A stretch of DNA of 64,000 nt from Acanthosepion pharaonis (Eukaryota; Mollusca; Cephalopoda; Sepiida; Sepiidae), in NCBI GenBank assembly GCA_903632075.3, contig CAHIKZ030005437.1, positions 336,001-400,000 of the forward strand. The letters run 5' to 3'. Of this stretch, positions 35,060 to 45,776 are shown one piece after another; within the stretch, counting starts at the first letter, position 1, and every line of letters starts with the position of its first letter. The position numbers and the translations under genes were made by a program. The notes below the pieces were generated by a model, which saw only the letters and a list, made by a program, of their open reading frames with translations, did not search any database and had not been told where the DNA came from.

Positions 35060-36240
35060 GAAGAGTAACCAGGGAGTCAGTACATAACGATTGACATTGC
35101 ATTTACATATATGAAGATCAAAGTTGACTGGGAAGCAAGAAGCTAGAAGAGAGTTCTACAGGCGAGAATTGCAATAGAAGAAACTGTTAGCGTAGAACTT
35201 ACGGTTACATCTAATCAATTCAACTGTGAATTGATGAGACCTTACCGCCAATTTAGTACTGCGCTTAAATTCATAAAGTCTAGGTACCCTTGTGAAGGAA
35301 AAGCACAGGGAATCAACCTTACGGCGGTGGGAATGTGACTGAAACCGAGATGCCCAGGTCAGCACCAATAATACTGCTGATTTTTCTTTGGATTTTATCA
35401 ATAATCTCTACATATACAGCAGGAACACCAGACCATATGAGGTAGCAATACTCAAAGTATGGACGAATTTTAGACTTATAAACTTGTAAGATAGATTCTG
35501 GCAAGAAAAATTGTCAAGCACGACACAGTGAACCAACTTTCTTAGCAGCAGATGTAGCAATTGATTGAATATAATATTTCCACTTCATATCAGTCGAGAA
35601 TGTTAGCTCGAGCAGGCGCAAAGAGTCACACGTTTTGGAGGCGATGAAGTTAACATACTGATCCTGGTCCCAGTTGACAATAGACATTATATGTCATTTT
35701 TAGATTAGCTGCCAATTTCACCTTATCGAACTGATTAAACTTACTATCGAGACAAGAGTACATGTTTTTGTCATTATTATAGATAGGGAGTTGAGAAATG
35801 ATGTTATCAGGAAGGTCATTGATGAAATTTAAGAACGGAGAAGGTCCCAGGATAGGGCCCTGGGAAAAGTAGCCGTTTAGGATTAGTCCGGAAATACCAT
35901 AACCTTTCAACTTGTGACCGGTATGCCAAATCCTGTCGAGACGTCTAAAACAACAGCAGGGGCTTCACCATTCTTATCTAAAGCTTGATAGACTCTTTTA
36001 GCAATAATCGTTAGTACATCAGCAGTGGACTTAGAAAAGCCATATTGCTTGTCTGAAAGAAGGCTCCACGAGGTGAGATGCTTAAGCAATTCAGAGTTGA
36101 TCAGGGCTTCTAGTAGTTTGCTAAAAAGAGGTAGAAGGCCAATATGCCGATAGTTCAAAGGGTCAGATGGTTCAGATGAGTTCTTAAATACGGGAACAAC
36201 GAAGGAAGAATATCAAGAGGCATGAAAGCAATGGGTAGAG
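35060..36240 (-). pseudogene. LINE family L, copy A (reverse transcriptase, 5'-truncated, broken)
   Basis: The minus-strand order is: NSSEPSDPLNYRHIGLLP (RT fingers), KHLTSWSLLSDKQYGF and KSTADVLTIIAK, VLDVSTGFGI (decayed palm), QGPILGPSPFLNFINDLPDN, and YNNDKNMYSC (in place of YADD-TTIYSC). Next come LPESILQVYKSKIRPYFEYC, YLIWSGVP, IIDKIQRKISSIIGADL, and a C-terminal block CSRLWNSL-like with FPVNFDLHICKCNVNRYV. The same blocks in the same order occur in copies B (45777-46997) and C (52942-54480). The active site is lost (YNND) and frames change several times. No N-terminal endonuclease is present. Confidence 0.87.
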
Positions 36241-37213
36241 AGTAAAAATCCTGACCGACTCTGATGCAAAACTGATAAGGTCAAGCTGATCTGCAGATTG
36301 GTGTTCTCCATCAAGAATGAACGTATAGAATATTCATCTTCGTCAAGTTATGAAATTTTAGTCGTTGTAAAAGTGCCTAAAAGCACAAAATGTCGGGCCC
36401 CTAAATCAAGTAACAAATCATGAGCCCAATCCTTATAATCCCTTGTAAATATACCCATGAGAAAAGTCGAATGAAATGACAGTAACAGAATATATGAAGA
36501 TGTTTTTTTCAGCCATTCTCTTTACTGGCGAATATCGTACCACAGTCGCTGGATTAGACAGGCGGACGAAAGTCTAGGTAGAATGTGACGTTGATAATAC
36601 GAATGTGATTCAATATTTTGGAGTAGAATAATAAATATTTATTTTTGTGACCATAACCAGATTGGTATCTCGCAGTGAATTCTGAAGAGGCAGGTTTGCA
36701 TAAGCGAACGGCAATTTATCAGCAACGATGTACATTATGCTATTTTGAATACTGTGCAATCTGTCTCATCTAAAGAAATATAATAGTTTACAAAATCAAT
36801 GAATGAATCACATTTAAAACTAATTTCAGAACAATGAACATAGATTTAATATTGAAGTTGTCTTTGTAACATTGTCATTAGTACATTGACACTGGTTACA
36901 ATTTTTGTTCAAATGCATTTGTCTTTTTAAGCTTTGCGTACGTTCTGTAATTATTTTTTTTACTGAGAATATAGTACTTATTTAAAATCCGTTAAAATTC
37001 ATAAAAATGTTACCACATCTCAAAAGCGACATTTAGTCTCTCATGATCTGTATATATTATATGAAATATCCTTTAGTGATAATATTTACCAAAAGCCTTC
37101 ATTAGTTTTGTAAAATTTAGAAGTTGAAAGTTGCTTATAACGCGATACTCATTATATGAATATTGCGTTCAAACATGAAACAGACTATCGCTACTCTCTA
37201 TTGACTGATTTCA

Positions 37214-37215
<2 letters not shown>
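36241..37215. other. Anonymous AT-rich interval
   Basis: Nothing recognisable. Confidence 0.5.

Positions 37216-37216
<1 letters not shown>

Positions 37217-37264
<48 letters not shown>
37217..37264. repeat. (TA)n microsatellite
   Basis: About 24 TA units. Confidence 0.96.
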
Positions 37265-37268
<4 letters not shown>

Positions 37269-40200
37269 AAAGAGAGAGAAAAGTAGAAGGGGACAGAGAC
37301 GTCGAGTTTATGAAGTTTTTAATGATAATAATTCATCTTATTTTTATTCTTAATATATTATTGTTTTGTATTTACGCTCTTGGACGAGTTGGTTTTCATA
37401 GCATCATCATTGCTCCTAGTCAATATCTCGATCATCTTTCTCGTTATCTTTCGTAATTATGGAATAATAATTCAAAATTTCTAAAAACAAAGACACATTC
37501 ATATTTTTATAAAATTTCTATCATTTGATTCTATTTTCCTTAGATCATCTCGTATTCGCATCTTTTTTGTTGCTTTTTTACTTTCGTTCATTGTCAGATT
37601 TCAGTCTTTTGCGTATTTTAATTTTTTGACGATTCCTATGAATAAAAACAAAACGGTGCCTGTGTCTTAAGAGATTTATTTTCCTTTTGTTCTTGGATAT
37701 AACCAATACTCTTAAGCGAATTTTACAGAGAAAAGGATCGATATTGTTTCGTAGAATTTGCTTCTGATTCCAGACTAGAGCGTCTATGAACATTAAATAA
37801 AAATGTACTTTTGTCTGCTTACAAAGATCACACATACATAAGCGCAAACGTTAACATATGTGAAGAGATATACATATAAACTAATTGATACGTACTGCTA
37901 TATTACAAAGACAGGCTGCACTGATTTGCATAATCGTACTAACATTCAGATGCTGTTATAAACATCCATACATGCGCAGGAAAATACAAAAATAAAACCA
38001 TGTAAATAAATTTGTAACTATAAATCGAAATAAATCATATGTTCATGAATGAAAAAGTATAAAATCCTGTAGACAGAACATCATACGTAATAGATAGGTT
38101 TACTTATAAATATGAATATAAATAAACTGCTAGATGTACGAATAATTTAAACACAACATACTTAGGTTCATCAGAAAGTCTGCAAGTTAATGATGAAAAG
38201 AAGAGTATGTGGTGGGTGATGAGCAATTCCCTAATAGAGTATTAAGAGTGCACAAACGTAGAGAAAAAAATTGTAAGTCTTCTTCATTAAATTGGAAATT
38301 CACAAAGGCAAATTTAGGATTTCTCCTTTAACAACTAGCTAAAATATGCAAGTAGAGGAGATGGGCGCTGTGGTTTAGGGAAAGGTAGTAGTCGTTTGTT
38401 TATTTTTATTTCATGTCTAGGTTCAGATTAACGGATTCATATGCTGACGTTCAATACCAGCAAAGGCACGCGATGAAAAGAATTTGGGAATTCTGGGATC
38501 GAAGTCAGAAAAGGTATTTCCGTTACAGGATTTCAATTTGTTTTCAATGATGGAAAATGATTTATTATAATTTTACTTAGTATTATTTAAAACTTCAAAT
38601 GTTTATTTTTTTAACATAATCTCTTCCCGTAACTGTACAAGAAATTAAACCGGTGATTTTTAACTATATACACGGGTATTATAATTACGTATCATGCTAC
38701 GCACTTTGATTAATGCCTGTGTACAAATGTAAATAGAGAATGTGGAACTCGAACAATCTACCCCGGTGGATAAAATAAATGGTCAAGGAAAAAAAAAAAA
38801 AAAAAAGCAAGGAAAAAACATTCTTTTTCTTATGATTGACTTCTGTGAATGCAGCTTTGTTTAATGATACACGTAGATGTTGATTGTATGCGGTAAAATG
38901 ACCGCTTTTAGAACCAACTCAGAGAAAACATTCATCCGAATTCGAAATACTTTTTCTTTTTATTGTATCTCTAATTTATATCTTTATTTTTGAATGTCTT
39001 GAATAATCGCATTCGTTCAATCAAAAGCCTTGATTCACTTGTGCAAAGGTAAATTCTTGGAAAGAGAGTAAATGGAGTTAATTGGAGTTAATAATAATTT
39101 AGAGTTATAATTCTTATGTGTTTGCTTAAGAATTTTTGATTAACCCATAATCCATTGAAAGAAATTTGAATCCTATGACCTAGAGAGAAGTCTGCAAGCG
39201 AAGACCACATAAGACAGTGTATTTCTATATTAACAAAAAAGATTCGTAAGCTTTTGAGCCGATGGAAATCATAAATAGCGTCTATAAAATGGAAGTATTA
39301 AATATCAGTCAATGTCAGTTATGCTTTACAACATTTCATTCATTATCAAGACCAATTGATAAAAAATGTTGTTGAAAATAATACAAAGCTGTCAAATCGT
39401 GAAATATAATCCATAGATCATTTTGACGAGTTCTGTAAGATTTAATACCTTCGTTATTGGATCCTACCTGATTGGGTAAACTCACAGATATTTCCTCTCT
39501 AATAACGAAACGTGAATAACTTTTAATTATACTAACCAGAAAGACTTAATGAATAAGAGTCAATGAAATAAAAAAATATGTGTTTACATTATAAAAAGTT
39601 AATTACATTATAAAAAGTGATTACATTATAAAAAGTTAATTCTTTATATTTAGTTGACAATTAAGGTTGTCTCTTAATGTAAGATTTTGACCCCTAATGA
39701 GATAATCTATGTACTGAAAATACCCAGACTTTATTATGCAAGTCGATGTTTTCCTAATAAAATTGGTAATAAACAAAGAATAAATTTCAACTTATAATAT
39801 CTCTCCTTATTAAAATGATCGATAATAGCTTGTTTTATGGGTGTCAAGTTTTATTAAGTAATTGTAAAATAATTTATGAAGAAATTAACATAGGCTACTT
39901 ATCTTTATCAGTCTTTTCAATTATTGATTGTGTTAATTTTTCTCCCATTTTGACATTAGCATAACTTGCAGTAGTTTTAGATCTTTGCTTGAATATTGTT
40001 TTTCATTCTCATATACATCATTTTAAAAGATGGCCCAAATATTTACTATTCGAGTAATATCTGGAGAAGCGGTACACCTTTTCATTAATTTGGTGTTTTG
40101 AAAATACATTTTAACTTAAAGCTTTTTAGTTGTGACCTATTGCATTAAAAACATTGTTCAAGAACTTATATTAATTCTCTGAAGTTTTACTAGCAATTTT

Positions 40201-40640
40201 ACTGCCAACAATACTAGCCCAAAATATTCCTCTCTCTCCTCGTTGTCTTCTAAATCCTATTGGGTTGACTACTACTGTGACTGATACAACCTCTATCACA
40301 GCTATATCAAGTCTATTAAATATTTGATTTCTGGTGTATCTACTTTTCTTATTTATTATCTTTCTAATCATCCTCAAATTTTTTTTTGTGACATTTTAAA
40401 ATCTTTTAATCTTTGTCCTTGCCCCTGTTTCCGTTATTATTTTTATCAGATCTAGATTAAACTATTTTCCTATTTCCAATGATGCGCTCCACTTAATACA
40501 TCTTCTTTTGTGGCGATATGTTTCTTGTTCCTTTTTCAAGTTTATATCTTTCTTACAAAACATGCAAATCTTTGTATATAAATAACTATACTGGTGTATA
40601 TATTTATTTACAATATCTTGAACAACACTCAAGTGTTGTT
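37265..40640. other. Anonymous AT-rich interval with a small tandem repeat
   Basis: No gene or element was recognised. At 39583-39637 the 16-base unit ttacattataaaaagt occurs three times with 2-3 base spacers. Confidence 0.5.
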
Positions 40641-40645
40641 CAATA

Positions 40646-40737
40646 AGGGTGGGTAGAAAACTTCATAGGCTGACTATGAAGGAGTGACGCTAGAGCTCTG
40701 AAATCTTGCACGCATTAATTTCAACTCTTCTAATTAA
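40646..40737 (+). mobile_element. Detached mariner left end
   Basis: About 92 bases begin after a TA (40644-40645) with agggtgggtagaaaacttca, then taggctgactatgaaggag. They contain cacgcattaatttcaact, which matches the right-end subterminal sequence of the adjacent mariner (rc of 41541-41613). The deleted mariner at 40740-41613 follows directly. No matching second right end was seen after 41615. Confidence 0.8.
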
Positions 40738-40739
40738 TA

Positions 40740-41613
40740 CGAGGGTGGGCTGAAAAGGTCATAGGCTGACTTTGAAGGAGAGATGCTACATTAATTTAAA
40801 CTCCTCTTATTAATAACTGTATTCTTTCTTTACAGGTAAACTAACATCTGATTGTTCAAAGAAGACTTCAAAAGTAACTAGTAGCGACTTCTTTTGAAAA
40901 TGGACAAAAATGCCATCGGAGAGTTATCAAGTACATGTAGGACATTCATGCTGACATGGTTGCTTCATTAGGAGATGACACTCCAACTTTATCAACAGTG
41001 CAAAGGTTGTCAGCTGAATTTAGGAGGGGAAGAGAGAGTCTTGAAGATGATCTAAGGGTTTGACGTTCTGCAACTCCCACCACCAAGGAAAACATTGATT
41101 GTGTTCCCAACATGGTGATGGATGACAGGCAGTCAAATAGCCAATGCTATTAGCATGCACCGTCAGAGAGTTGAGAATGTCCTGTACAATGAACTTGGTA
41201 TGACGAAGGTTTCTGCTCGGTGGATGCTACGTCTTCTGACACCTGATCAAAGGCACATCAGGCTGATCACATCACGGGAAAATCTGACATTGTGTGAGGC
41301 AGATTCAGCTGGTTTCCTTGGGCGTTTCCTAACCCGGGATGAGATAAAGAGACAATCCACACAGTGGCTGATCACCCTCCCTGGTTTGACCAACATCCGT
41401 TCCCCAACATGACAAAAAATCTTGACTGGAAACCAGTATTGCAGGGATGATGACGTCATATTTGGTGTTGAAAGTTTTGACCAACAGGATGAAAATAATT
41501 TTTTGAACAGTCAGTATAAGTGGAAACAAACACTGCAGTTATTAAGTTGAAATTAATGCGTGCATGTTTTCACAGGTTCATAGTCACTCTATGAACTTTT
41601 CAGCTCACCCTCG
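40740..41613 (+). mobile_element. Mariner transposon, internally deleted
   Basis: 874 bp between TA dinucleotides (40738-40739 and 41614-41615). The terminal inverted repeats of about 31 bp are cgagggtgggctgaaaag at the left and, inward, cgagggtgagctgaaaag at the right. Intact mariners are about 1.3 kb. Here the middle of the transposase is missing (separate entry), so the copy is non-autonomous. It sits against a second, detached left end (40646-40737). Confidence 0.93.
40900..41540 (+). pseudogene. Mariner transposase with catalytic core deleted
   Basis: A relic of a mariner-type DD34D transposase. It starts near 40900 (MDKNAIGE) and, after an early frameshift, reads IHADMVASLGDDTPTLSTVQ, then AEFRRGRESLEDDLRV, a stop (TGA) and RSATPTTKENID. 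It then enters the long open stretch 41122-41412: ANAISMHRQRVENVLYNELG, MTKVSARWMLRLLTPDQ, GFLGRFLTRDE. The first catalytic Asp is the D of TRDE. Immediately afterwards KRQSTQW follows, missing the WVHHY-type segment. The sequence then jumps close to the C-terminus: FPNMTKNL, then in another frame LTGNQYCRDDDVIFGVESF. The second and third catalytic Asp regions are absent. Confidence 0.93.
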
Positions 41614-41615
41614 TA

Positions 41616-42020
41616 AAATCACCAAATAACTTATTGTAAATATTTATATTACAACAGATATTATAAGCTGAAATTCATATTGCGTATGTTCCATATAACT
41701 ATATCCTGGAATTCCTAGCAAATTCATCATGAAAAAATGACTTGCATAATAAAAACTGATATAATGTACTGTGATGATGGGGATGACCTGTAAGGTTTTT
41801 TCCTTAAAAAGGAACTGCGTTGATCATTCGAAAATTATGTTTATTACTCTTGTATGATAATATCAACATTACAAATAACAGCCGCCTCTCAACCAACGAA
41901 GTTCGCATTGAATTTACAAATGTTAGCTTATCCTTTTGGTCCTTTATCCTCGTTAAATTCGCTGTAAATTTCAAAAATTCATTATTTAGATATAATTAAT
42001 TGATTTAAAAGTAATGGAAA
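41616..42020. other. Anonymous AT-rich interval
   Basis: Nothing recognisable. Confidence 0.5.
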
Positions 42021-42037
42021 TATTGGCTGCAGTCGAC

Positions 42038-42111
<74 letters not shown>

Positions 42112-42132
42112 AAACGTCGACTGCAGACAATA
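42021..42132. repeat. Hairpin: 19 bp arms around a (TA)n core
   Basis: The arm tattggctgcagtcgacgt (42021-42039) and its reverse complement (42114-42132, one mismatch) enclose about 35 TA units. The arms contain PstI/SalI-like sites and are GC-richer than the flanks. They look like inverted repeats of a minimal foldback element colonised by a microsatellite. Confidence 0.93.
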
Positions 42133-43124
42133 CTTTGTAGCATTTGAGTTATAAAATAAATAGCCCTTTGTGCTTTTTCGAAACTCCCGTTGAAATATGC
42201 GACGCGTTTTGTGATATATATTTCTATTATATTCTGTTTTGTTTTAGCTTCGTTTCTATTGCAGAGTATCTGACCGAATGCAAAATGGCGGTTTTGTCGT
42301 CAAAATTAAATAATTTTTCATATTTTCTAAAAACGGGCCAAAACGACCAGGCGACAATGATACAATACTGCAGCAGTAAAAGTATTAATTAAAAAAAAAT
42401 ACTTTCTTTTCATTCTGATTTGCTCAGTAAGTAAGCTTCTGAGAAAAGTCATTTTAGTCCTCACTTATGATTTATATTTTGACCGCAAATTAATTGCAAC
42501 TTTCGGCTGATAATTTTCTGCCAGTGTAAATTCTTTATACTATAGACAATTTTTTCCTGATTTCGTCATCGAACTTTATGCTTAGTTTTTAACTGTCATT
42601 TCTTGGACGCGGCATATAACCTTAAGAATTCGCCGAAATTTATTGTTTTTAGGATAGACTATATTGATTTCTGTATTCGTCGAAGCATAGTCCAATTACG
42701 TAATTTTGTCTATAATTTACTGTAACATTATCCGGATTTCTTATAATTACTTATTGTTGTATTATTTGTTTTATAGATAAAGTAATACCAAATATTATTG
42801 ATTTTTTATTAGTATTTCATATTAATTTAATTTACATTTTATCGCAATACCAACATCCTTACACTTAGGAGCTGCCTTCCAATAGTAGCTTCCCTACCAA
42901 TTAGGACAACTGAATTTGTAATTCAAATTAGCCACAAAACCTTTACTCATTATTTTGGTGGATGCTTGACATAATTCCATCTTTTTTATTTACATAGAAT
43001 ATTTCGTCTTTGTTTAATCTGGAATTTACCATACTGACCTCAATGCAGCATGAGGTTGGCTATTTACTAGCCTAGTGTGGCACAAGAAGTGACGTATTAC
43101 CACGTTTTTTAAGAATGGAAGCAA
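42133..43124. other. Anonymous AT-rich interval
   Basis: The ORF at 42144-42392 has no family features. Confidence 0.5.
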
Positions 43125-43280
43125 TCATGGCTCTCTACGCTCTCCACAAATTCTTTTTCTTTGTTATCTTTGAATGACCATGTCTTCTTGGGAATTATAA
43201 TGGAATAATAGGGAAGTGGCCTTCTCCAAGGTTTTGAATTCAAAGCAGATATAGACTGGTTATATACCCAAGGCTAGGGA
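43125..43280 (+). repeat. Dispersed repeat R3, copy 2
   Basis: Matches 15690-15870 through atggctctc, attctttttctttgt, tcttgggaa, ataatgga, ggttttgaat and atacccaag. Confidence 0.6.
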
Positions 43281-43354
43281 GTCAATTCTATTTAATTAGT
43301 TTTATTCTCTGGAGAAGAGATAGATTCATACTTTTTCCTTGGTCATAATTGCGA

Positions 43355-43445
43355 ACTTTTATGCAATAGACGAAGCCGAAATTTGAACTCAGCTCGACAA
43401 TTTCACTTTTTGCTTCGGTAACTGTCACGTTACTTGCAAATCCAT
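43355..43445 (-). mobile_element. tRNA-like SINE fragment (family B)
   Basis: On the minus strand: gtaacgtgacagttaccgaa, aaagtgaaattgtcgagc and the B-box-like tgagttcaaatttcgg. It aligns base for base with 57258-57320, allowing small indels. Confidence 0.6.
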
Positions 43446-43950
43446 TAGTAGAAATGTTTACCTTTTCTTTAAAAAAATCAGCATTGAAAATCCTGGTTTA
43501 TTCTTGAACGCCGATCTCTGTGTCCGGTGGGATTACGCAAGTATCGATCACGCCAAACCAATCACTTGACTTCATCAAAGACAACCTGAAGAGTAGACCT
43601 GCATTTATCAGTTCACTTGTTTTGCAACCAGCTTTTATGATTTTACTGCTGTTTTTTATTTATTTATTTATTGCTCTTCTGGGTATAATTCAATGATTTA
43701 ACCTTGACACCGAAATCTCAAATTCTATTAACAATTTTACTGAAGCGAGATTCTAATTTCGAACAAGCTGCAAAAACTGCGTCACTAAATAAATGTCATA
43801 ATTCTCCAAGGTTTATTCTGTTGCAATGAAATAAATGTGGCAACATGTTTCCCGTTATAACGTCAATGCAGTTCAGAAACTGGCGTATGAGTAGCGGATT
43901 ATAGCGAGGAAAACTTGGTTAGCCTTACCGCCAACTGATTTTATGGACAA

Positions 43951-43951
43951 A

Positions 43952-44005
<54 letters not shown>
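43951..44005. repeat. (TATC)n microsatellite
   Basis: About 13 tetranucleotide units immediately before the SINE head. Confidence 0.97.
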
Positions 44006-44130
44006 TTGGGAACTTTGACGTAGTGTAGTTGTTAGTAATCTTGTCTCGCTGGATAAATTACGAGGGAGTAGTGAGTTCGATCCTCAATAGATACTCCATA
44101 CTTTTGTGTTTATGCCACGTCTAAGCTAGA
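44006..44130 (+). mobile_element. tRNA-derived SINE (family A), second locus
   Basis: It starts tttgggaactttgacg and contains an A-box-like tgacgtagtgtagttgttag and a B box at 44075-44083 (gttcgatcc). A body, actccatacttttg then tatgccacgtctaagc, aligns with 10541-10670. The 3' body present at 10677-10737 is missing; sequence turns into tatatatgtctatctg. As at the first locus, the head directly abuts (TATC)n on its 5' side. Confidence 0.75.
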
Positions 44131-44285
44131 CTTTGTATATATATGTCTATCTGCTCATATATGTGCATGTATATAAAAAATACTGATGAAAATAAAAGAG
44201 ATCAAGAGTATATGATAGGCTACGTGTAACATTAAGATAAACGTTGAACGTCCATGTACCTTTAACTTGCTGTATTTATCATGCC

Positions 44286-44350
<65 letters not shown>
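44286..44350. repeat. (TATC)n-(TA)n compound microsatellite
   Basis: About 9 TATC units followed by about 15 TA units. Confidence 0.96.
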
Positions 44351-44356
<6 letters not shown>

Positions 44357-44473
44357 TGTGAAAAGTGTATATAAATATAAATAAATATATATATGTATAA
44401 TTATTTATATATTATATGCGCGGTACTTATTAGAAAGCGCTCAATATCAGAGATAAAGCTAACATATTTGGTT

Positions 44474-44576
44474 GAATAGATGTGAGTTTGTGACCCTGGG
44501 TTTCACGCTTTGGCGATCGTCGACAAACACTGACGATCGCTAAAAATGAAACCCAGGGGTCAAACTCACATCTATC

Positions 44577-44577
<1 letters not shown>
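44474..44577. repeat. Foldback element, ~47 bp arms
   Basis: The left arm (44474-44521) and right arm (about 44530-44577) are imperfect reverse complements: atagatgtgagtttgt...gaccctgggtttca at the left against tgaaacccaggggtcaaact...cacatctat at the right. They centre on gcgatcgtc/gacgatcgc with a loop of about 9 bases. A (TA)n tract begins at the right edge. Confidence 0.93.

Positions 44578-44580
<3 letters not shown>

Positions 44581-44636
<56 letters not shown>
44581..44636. repeat. (AT)n-(GT)n microsatellite
   Basis: About 21 AT units followed by GT repeats, adjoining the foldback. Confidence 0.96.
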
Positions 44637-44687
44637 AAAATTGATTTATGCAATGATAACATTATCTGAAGTCGAATCTGGTTAAAC

Positions 44688-44691
<4 letters not shown>

Positions 44692-44735
<44 letters not shown>
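44692..44735. repeat. (TA)n microsatellite
   Basis: About 22 units. Confidence 0.96.
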
Positions 44736-44737
<2 letters not shown>

Positions 44738-44804
44738 TCATTCAAGCATGTTTCATTAAATAATATAGATATTATGTCTATTCATTTTTACAATAATCCT
44801 TTGT

Positions 44805-45215
44805 AGTTCCCTAATTATCTTCTTGATGAGGAAGACGCCGTAGTTCTTGTTAACCAAAGTACTTTCAATCTCTCCCGACATGATCTTCAGGGGTGAATTG
44901 CAAAGACAAACTTAATGTAACTGGAATCGTTATGGTGGTGATTTTTGTAAACAGTAGTTTTTGCAAACGCGCTCTGTTATAATTATAATTATTTTGAAAT
45001 TAATCGTTGTGTTACGATATTTTGTAAACAAGCGTTCCCAGTGCAAGGGGTGATAACCAGAGATGATAAATTGCAACGTTAGTAAACTCAAATGCATTTT
45101 AAAACATTGCTACAATACTCGTAATAAATCTTGTTCAGTGTTGGTTGGTTTGCTTTTGATATAGAGGGCCTCGAGAATTTGTAGTTTTACTTTATTATTT
45201 TCGTGGTTCTTTGCG
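44805..45215 (-). pseudogene. Penelope-like element 3' end (copy 2, inverted relative to copy 1)
   Basis: The minus strand reads KLQILEALYIKSKQPTLNKI to a stop near 45085. This is the end of a GIY-YIG domain, with the conserved Glu-Ala-Leu-Tyr-Ile-Lys better preserved than in copy 1. The downstream ~270 non-coding bases match 32880-33190, including taacagagcgcgttt, tcacccctgaagatc and actacggcgtcttcct. It is truncated within the GIY-YIG domain at about 45215. CTGAAGA and GAAA motifs lie at 44890-44884 and 44866-44863. Confidence 0.75.
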
Positions 45216-45469
45216 ACAAAAGTAAAAAGGGAATATGTGAAAACCAGTTGGATGATGAATTATTTTTATTTTTATTTGGGATTAAAAATTCTTACGTAAA
45301 TTAGCGAAAATTTAATACTAAAATAAAGATTTCTTATATATATATATAATTATCTCCAATATCGCCAAGAAAAAATTGCCAAGTCTCCTGTTTTACAGCT
45401 TATTTATCATTTTATTTATACGTATTTTCTAACAATTGTTTCTTGAGAAATAATTCAGGTGTTTGGTTG

Positions 45470-45776
45470 TCCCACTAAAAACGCAAATGACAATTTCTTC
45501 TATTGTGAAAGAAGATCATCCAAACAACGATCATTGTATGTCAAGCAACCAAAGTATGTTTCTTAGCAGACAATATCGTGTTGCTTAGGTGGAGCAAGAC
45601 ATCATGAACGTTCTCTGCCATCAAAATCCCCATAAGCAAGAAGAACGAAAAAACTAGATTAGCCTTTGTAAACATGCAAGTGTCTTGTACGATGATAATT
45701 TGCGCTGTATACGATTATTGAGTTGTATATTTTTTTCTATGCAAAATAATGCGAATTAACATACTGAAAAATTAAT
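45470..45776 (+). pseudogene. Tc1-like transposase, N-terminal part, interrupted by LINE copy B
   Basis: The best-preserved frame (near 45625-45700) reads PISKKNEKTRLAFVNMQVSC. This matches the region between the DNA-binding domain and the first catalytic Asp of Tc1 transposases (consensus P-L-L-S-K-K-N-x-K-x-R-L-x-F-A). Upstream frames carry RRSSKQRSLYVKQPKYVS, which fits the helix-turn-helix region loosely, with stops. The sequence ends where the LINE begins, and the likely continuation resumes after the LINE at 47000-47105. Confidence 0.6.
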
